A stretch of 64,000 nucleotides of DNA from assembly GCA_916048095.2 (NCBI GenBank), contig OU696585.1:6297460-6361459 (forward strand), given 5' to 3'. Of the stretch, positions 59,401 through 64,000 are shown one piece after another. The translations under genes and the position numbers were made by a program. The notes below the pieces were generated by a model. It ran no database searches, was not told the DNA's origin, and saw only the letters and a list, made by a program, of their open reading frames with translations. This stretch comes from Sacculina carcini. Taxonomy: Eukaryota; Arthropoda; Thecostraca; Sacculinidae. Numbering within the stretch: position 1 is the stretch's first letter; each line of letters opens with the position of its first letter.

Positions 59401-61013
59401 TCTGTCACAGCGAGTCTCAGCTCTCTCTGGCACTGTCTCAGGTGCACGATATCTGCGCGTGGGCTGGTCTCTCCATCAATGCCAGCAAATGCGCAGTATT
59501 GTCACCTGTCGCGCCTCTCAGCACTCCAGCTGTCCTCAATGGCGTGCCTCTGCCCTCACTCGAGGCGGAGGGGCAGTACAGGTACCTGGGGAGACCGACT
59601 GGCAGGTCTTTCCTGCACGCCGACATGGATCAGCTCATGTCCGATGTTCGCCGCAAATCTAATCTTATTCTGCATTCTGCTCTTGCCCCCTGGCAAAAAC
59701 TTGACTCCCTTCGCTCTTTTATCACTCCTATTCTCACTCACCCTCTTCGTCTAGGCCTCCTCACTAAAACAAGCCTTAGCCGACTACAACGAGAAATCGT
59801 GTGGAAGGTGAAGGGCTTGCTCAATCTACCGTCTCGCTCTACTCTTCACTATCTTTTCTCTCCTACTTCTTGTGGCGGCATTGGGCTGAGTGATCTGTGT
59901 CAAGAGGCGGACATCTTGCTTGTTTCGTCATCGCTGCAGCTATTGCACTGCAAAGACGCTCGTGTAGCGACCCTGGCACTCGATCAGTTGCGGCGTGTCG
60001 TTGCCGGCAGGGTGCAGTCGGAGCCCACCACACAGCAGCTGGTGGACTACCTCAACGGGTGCCGAATGCGTCAAGGAGGCGGCTACGCCACGCGCACGTC
60101 GCGCACGCGAGTCGCCTTCAGGACCATTATGGCCAGATCGGCTCTCCGTTGGGGACCTACTGCGGACGGTGTACCCGCACTGTTCCTCAACGGCAAGGAG
60201 GTGTCTCCGCGCAAGTCATCTGCGATCATCCGAGATGAAGTGCGCAAATGGCGGCAGGCGAAGCTGGTTGGGCTGCCGCACCAGGGCAAAGTGATGTCCA
60301 GTGTGGCGGAGCAGCCAGTTAGCTCGCACTACACCTACAACGGTAGTTTCACGCGGTTTGCCGAGTGGCGCTTTGTGCACCGGGCCCGTCTGGGTCTAGT
60401 GCCACTCAATGGCTACTCCCGTGGAGCGCAGGCAGTCAATACCAGCTGCCGCCGTTGTGGGTACGCCAATGAGACCCTCCCGCACGTGCTCACACACTGT
60501 CGTGTGCACAGCGCCGCACAGCAACACAGGCACAATGCTATTCTGGCACGCCTGGTGCGCGCGCTGCCGGCTGCTGATCGGACAGGTGGAAACACTCGCG
60601 TCAACCAACGCGTTCCTGGCAGCACGTCGACACTACGGCCTGACCTCATCGTCACTCGAGGCAACCAGGTCGTAATTGTCGACGTCACAGTGGCGTTTGA
60701 GAACGGCTGTCAGGCATTCCAGTCAGCAGCTGATGAAAAGGTCGCCAAATACGCGGAGTTGGCGGCCGAAATACGGTCCCGGGGCAAGCAGGTGGATCTG
60801 CTAGCCTTTGTTGTGGGCTCGCTCGGCACCTGGTGGAAAGGTAACGAGCGTGTCCTGGGCCGCCTGCACATCAGTCGTCGCTACAGCCGACTCATGCGAC
60901 GGCTGATGGTGTCGGAGACGCTGCGGTGGTCACGTGACGTGTATGTCGAACATGTCACGGGCCATCGGCAGTACGCGGAGCCCGCTCCCAGAGCGGACAC
61001 ATATCTTCTCTAA
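56451..61013 (+). CDS. Retrotransposon polyprotein (E5), RT box LADD
   Basis: Intact 1520-codon frame. The translation appears the same as that of E1 except for the Phe to Leu change in the RT catalytic box, which makes E1 and E5 a natural pair for judging that substitution. Confidence 0.94.
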   Translation: MSANTPLVAHQSTTLDADGDVLRVFLPLPDVTACPYEDCGATYAITRRGGYTQVRASILRHLEAAHADVRTSVYMCRRCRQPMGVRPSTHRCRQQTPPAEAHTAVLAPSFTCRHCHQRFTNSRALVNHTNVCRRQQSTGANRRQRPSDPQQQQRRRPTHQRQTNGERHTPPSHSQSPQSETPPPSPPTPPPHVMSPRPPLLPTPPLLRTPPLLPTPLLLPTLALPLSPLRPHQISFSYTPSPLTPRIPTFTSPTTPTPTHTYTVSPPTSPPTTYTTLAMVPGAGLAPVDARPRRLSTFVRLAGGVRERPTASDTATRPAPSVSPPRGRWTAADPAAPPASPRSYLAALIGSISPSPPPRPPRLPSSSPPSSSPSSSSSSSSPSSPRPSSSQSSSSSSSSSSSPALHIRSQHSPSTPPARTHHHTSPANNVGNAPRASGVPSSRPARRQKRQPQQVSTARGSQSQQRASVPPTHRPHNNHHTRNTTNRPHNNHHTRSTTNMHTNTLPRTSTPSSHSTLTPNNTRQHTFITPNRYALLSQSDDNSASPSVSQQNHTSQITSPGRRRVVGEQSNGPTHQHRNNHTSLQNTLTQFHEPLTQINCNTPFCILDILINTLTQQARDLSGLNTRHQNHPRQNTNTHTNNHTHTHTAQFSHHTEHHDHRQMWRSPPYDPVVAAKIQRDYRTGKAVVYRQLVGETTPPCDIEPLVVGRHFCGETASSPRWSDRPTSVPDITPTPATTLSQPITTAEIQRRINNTQNTTPGPDGLRYSDWKRLDPDCSILTAMFNACRLTGRTPTAWKSSRTILLHKGGDPQELKSWRPIALGNTIAKLYAGIWADRLSHWAETHNILTHSQKGFRPFDGVLEHNFVVQSAIARARKSNTSTHITFIDIKNAFGSVSHALLWETLSLLGVPTDTLSIITDIYTNSTTTFTTQRGVSAPIPQIGGVRQGCPLSGILFAFAMEPLLRSLTEAGVEHLALADDVALICHSESQLSLALSQVHDICAWAGLSINASKCAVLSPVAPLSTPAVLNGVPLPSLEAEGQYRYLGRPTGRSFLHADMDQLMSDVRRKSNLILHSALAPWQKLDSLRSFITPILTHPLRLGLLTKTSLSRLQREIVWKVKGLLNLPSRSTLHYLFSPTSCGGIGLSDLCQEADILLVSSSLQLLHCKDARVATLALDQLRRVVAGRVQSEPTTQQLVDYLNGCRMRQGGGYATRTSRTRVAFRTIMARSALRWGPTADGVPALFLNGKEVSPRKSSAIIRDEVRKWRQAKLVGLPHQGKVMSSVAEQPVSSHYTYNGSFTRFAEWRFVHRARLGLVPLNGYSRGAQAVNTSCRRCGYANETLPHVLTHCRVHSAAQQHRHNAILARLVRALPAADRTGGNTRVNQRVPGSTSTLRPDLIVTRGNQVVIVDVTVAFENGCQAFQSAADEKVAKYAELAAEIRSRGKQVDLLAFVVGSLGTWWKGNERVLGRLHISRRYSRLMRRLMVSETLRWSRDVYVEHVTGHRQYAEPAPRADTYLL

Positions 61014-61534
61014 GCACACTCACACACACTCACATCTCTTATCAATATGTATGCCTTAGTCATATTGCGTGTGTTATGTATATGTATGTATGTGTGTATG
61101 TATTTGTGTGTGTATGTATGTACCAGGCGGTGTCCTGCGACATTTATAATTGTTATTGAATTGTCTAATGATATATGTATGTGTATGTATTTGCGAATGT
61201 GTGCGTGTGTGTGTGTATGTGTGGATGTGTGTGTGTGTATGTATGTGCCAGGCGGTGTCCTGCGACATTTATAATTGTTATTGAATTGTCTAATGATATA
61301 TGTATGTGTATTTATTTGCGAATGTATGTGCGTCTGTGTGTGTGTGTGTGTGTGTATAGGTATGTGTGTGTGTGTGTAGGAGTGTGCGTGTGTATTGTCA
61401 TGTGACAATTACAAATATTCTTTTCAATGTAACTTAAATCTTAATGATACCCATCTACCACATGCCATGTGGCATTGTTTGTATACCTGGCAATTGTGTA
61501 AATTTGTTTTTTATCATGTGCTAATAAAAGAAAA
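61014..61534 (+). other. Element 3' UTR (E5)
   Basis: As in E4, except that the second duplicated segment reads gtatttatttgcg (as in E1 and E2) instead of gtatgtatttgcg. Confidence 0.7.
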
Positions 61535-62701
61535 TATCTGTTCTTTTCAGCTTAATATCTGAAACGTCCCCTACATGGGGACCAGTATATTAAACTGATT
61601 TTTGCAGATTGGCGGGGTCACAGGGCTTGCTCTGTTCCTGCCGCGGGTCGACCCGGTATTGCACTACATCCGGGAACGGTCCATTTTAACTACTATCAAA
61701 ACAATTCTGGCACTCAATCCAGTTAATCATTCATTTATAATCGTGTATAATCAATATAATCAAACCTAGGTAACGGGAGCGGGGATCACGCCAGTCGATG
61801 CACGCCCTCGTCGACTCTCTACGTTGGTCCGACTGGCGGGGTCAATATTCTACCATCTACTCCTCGTAAACCAGCAATAGTAGAGCTATACAAATTACAC
61901 CACTGTGTAGAGAATTTTCTATACTACAAGATAGGCTATATTTTAAATCGAAAAAATTTCAAAATTCCAATCTACATTACAAATTTAATTTAACTCCACG
62001 CGTCCGATTTTCTATACTTTTTTCTCTATTTCTCAGCAACTAAATATCACACATCTAAATAAATAATACCATCATGCTGGCAATTTTGCTTTCTACAACA
62101 CGGTATATATTTCCATTTTCCAGAGTGTATTAAAAAGTTACGGCGGTGTGAAGTCAAAATGACAAAGTCAAAAAGGCAAAATTAGCACTGAAAAAAGTTA
62201 ATATTTTGGTAAATATTTTGGTCAATACTCCTCATAAACCAGAAATGGCACAGCCAAAAGAGAAGACTGAAATGACGTATAATTATAGGTATCGTTGTAT
62301 TTTTCAATAGTTCATTATAGGTGCCGTTCAGACAGAGGTCTTCATGCAGTAATCAGAGCGCCACCTAGTGACAACTACTGGAAGCAAAACTCTACCGTCG
62401 AGACGTGGCGGCATATCGTCGTTTGATGTTAATTTGCGGTGTTCGTTTGATGTTGATTGAAGTCCCTATTGATTCATTAACTGATTCAATGATTGATATG
62501 ATTATCAGCTAGACTTATTTTAGATGCGTGTGCGAGTGTGTAAAAAGTGTATATAGTCATGAAATGCACGAAAGTGGCCATTTGATATACATTTTTCACG
62601 TTGAGAAGCACATGAAGTCTCAAATTTATATTACTGGGTCAATTGATCAGCTCTAGTTGACCTCATCGTTCAAATAAGTCAGATCCAGATCAAAAATCTG
62701 T

Positions 62702-62888
62702 ATCGCTTCTCGGCCTCAGGCTAAGATCAAAGTGTAGTATCTGTTCTTTTCAGCTTAATATCTGAAACGTCCCCTACATGGGGACCAGTATATTAAACTG
62801 ATTTTTGCAGATTGGCGGGGTCACAGGGCTTGCTCTGTTCCTGCCGCGGGTCGACCCGGTATTGCACTACATCCGGGAACGGTCCATT
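62702..62888 (+). ncRNA. U2: U2 snRNA gene, unit 26
   Basis: Complete U2 copy after E5; GCACTAC loop IV. Confidence 0.96.
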
Positions 62889-63904
62889 TTAACTACTATC
62901 AAAACAATTCTGGCACTCAATCCAGTTAATCATTCATTTATAATCGTGTATAATCAATATAATCAAACCTAGGTAACGGGAGCGGGGATCACGCCAGTCG
63001 ATGCACGCCCTCGTCGACTCTCTACGTTGGTCCGACTGGCGGGGTCAATATTCTACCATCTACTCCTCGTAAACCAGCAATAGTAGAGCTATACAAATTA
63101 CACCACTGTGTAGAGAATTTTCTATACTACAAGATAGGCTATATTTTAAATCGAAAAAATTTCAAAATTCCAATCTACATTACAAATTTAATTTAACTCC
63201 ACGCGTCCGATTTTCTATACTTTTTTCTCTATTTCTCAGCAACTAAATATCACACATCTAAATAAATAATACCATCATGCTGGCAATTTTGCTTTCTACA
63301 ACACGGTATATATTTCCATTTTCCAGAGTGTATTAAAAAGTTACGGCGGTGTGAAGTCAAAATGACAAAGTCAAAAAGGCAAAATTAGCACTGAAAAAAG
63401 TTAATATTTTGGTAAATATTTTGGTCAATACTCCTCATAAACCAGAAATGGCACAGCCAAAAGAGAAGACTGAAATGACGTATAATTATAGGTATCGTTG
63501 TATTTTTCAATAGTTCATTATAGGTGCCGTTCAGACAGAGGTCTTCATGCAGTAATCAGAGCGCCACCTAGTGACAACTACTGGAAGCAGAACTCGACCG
63601 TCGAGACGTGGCGGCATATCGTCGTTTGATGTTAATTTGCGGTGTTCGTTTGATGTTGATTGAAGTCCCTATTGATTCATTAACTGATTCAATGATTGAT
63701 ATGATTATCAGCTAGACTTATTTTAGATGCGTGTGCAAGTGTGTAAAAAGTGTATATAGTCATGAAATGCACGAAAGTGGCCATTTGATATACATTTTTC
63801 ACGTTGAGAAGCACATGAAGTCTCAAATTTATATTACTGGGTCAATTGATCAGCTCTAGTTGACCTCATCGTTCAAATAAGTCAGATCCAGATCAAAAAT
63901 CTGT

Positions 63905-64000
63905 ATCGCTTCTCGGCCTCAGGCTAAGATCAAAGTGTAGTATCTGTTCTTTTCAGCTTAATATCTGAAACGTCCCCTACATGGGGACCAGTATATTAAA
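63905..64000 (+). ncRNA. U2: U2 snRNA gene, unit 27 (cut by window end)
   Basis: The first 96 nt of a U2 copy, uninterrupted through the insertion site and stem IIb; the window ends before the Sm site. Confidence 0.93.

Larger units (their letters stand above)
56040..61534 (+). mobile_element. Full-length U2-specific non-LTR retrotransposon E5
   Basis: A 5495-bp copy, sister of E4, with a private leader change (gtctaggctattg where the others have ctcttg). Confidence 0.95.
56004..61685 (+). pseudogene. U2: U2 snRNA gene split by element E5
   Basis: U2 5' part is 56004-56039 and the 3' part is 61535-61685; GCACTAC loop IV. Confidence 0.95.
1..64000 (+). repeat. Tandem array of U2 snRNA gene units
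   Basis: Twenty-seven head-to-tail units can be followed by the recurring start taacgggagcgggg. Unit starts are 1, 1206, 2411, 3616*, 6950, 8153*, 11487, 12690*, 19383, 20588, 21793, 22998, 24203, 25413, 26617, 27820*, 34513, 35717, 36920*, 43561, 44765*, 51463, 52666, 53869, 55073*, 61771 and 62974 (cut by the window end); * marks units whose U2 gene carries an insertion. Uninterrupted units are 1203 to 1205 bp, except the one at 24203, which is 1210 bp because of a 5-bp duplication inside U2. Units differ by only a few bases, as expected for an array homogenised by unequal exchange and gene conversion. Confidence 0.97.

Noticed and set aside
1-64000. tRNA, 5S rRNA or other host genes in the spacers
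   Set aside because: No tRNA-like boxes or other recognisable genes were seen in the spacer; all units carry only U2 plus spacer or element sequence.

Overview
The window is a piece of a eukaryotic U2 spliceosomal RNA gene array, probably from an invertebrate animal. About 1.2 kb units, each with one U2 snRNA gene on the + strand and about 1 kb of AT-rich spacer, repeat head to tail from end to end. There are 27 units: 19 hold a complete U2 gene, one is cut by the right window edge, and 7 have the U2 gene split by a retrotransposon. The U2 call rests on the 5' stem, the GTAGTA branch-site recognition sequence, an ATTTTTG Sm site, covarying stems IIa and IIb and stem-loop IV. The organism call is weaker: the U2 sequence looks metazoan and a CTCF-like motif recurs in every unit, but no host protein gene is present to anchor taxonomy.

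Every insertion is at exactly the same base of U2 (after +36, splitting GTAG|TA) and in the same orientation as U2. Five are full-length elements of about 5.4-5.5 kb (13657-19146, 28787-34276, 37887-43324, 45732-51226, 56040-61534). Each carries one intact 1520-codon ORF: N-terminal zinc fingers, a Pro/Ser/Thr/His-rich linker, reverse transcriptase, a CCHC knuckle and a C-terminal restriction-like endonuclease (PD-(D/E)XK type). This is the architecture of early-branching non-LTR retrotransposons (R2/NeSL type). From memory, the U2-targeting group with this endonuclease is called Utopia. Two further copies (4583-6713 and 9120-11250) are identical 5'-truncated elements that arose by duplication of a 4537-bp block.

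Layout: 1-3615, three clean units; 3616-12689, two copies of a block made of a truncated-element unit plus a clean unit; 12690-19382, element E1; 19383-27819, seven clean units, including several U2 sequence variants; 27820-34512, E2; two clean units; 36920-43560, E3 (the most divergent copy); one clean unit; 44765-51462, E4; three clean units; 55073-61770, E5; one clean unit and one partial unit to the end.

Points that deserve attention: (1) every U2 spacer carries a 72-bp segment about 85% identical to an internal piece of the retrotransposon ORF, with the differences mostly at third codon positions, so the host repeat appears to contain a fossil of a related element; (2) three of the five full-length copies have the reverse transcriptase FADD box changed to LADD; (3) the element starts with a near-consensus 5' splice site followed by a 274-nt AG-free pyrimidine tract, a suggestive arrangement for an element that lives inside a spliceosomal RNA gene; (4) the truncated copies have a 5' junction made of scrambled target sequence; (5) a CTCF-like motif and a promoter-position inverted repeat recur in each unit.
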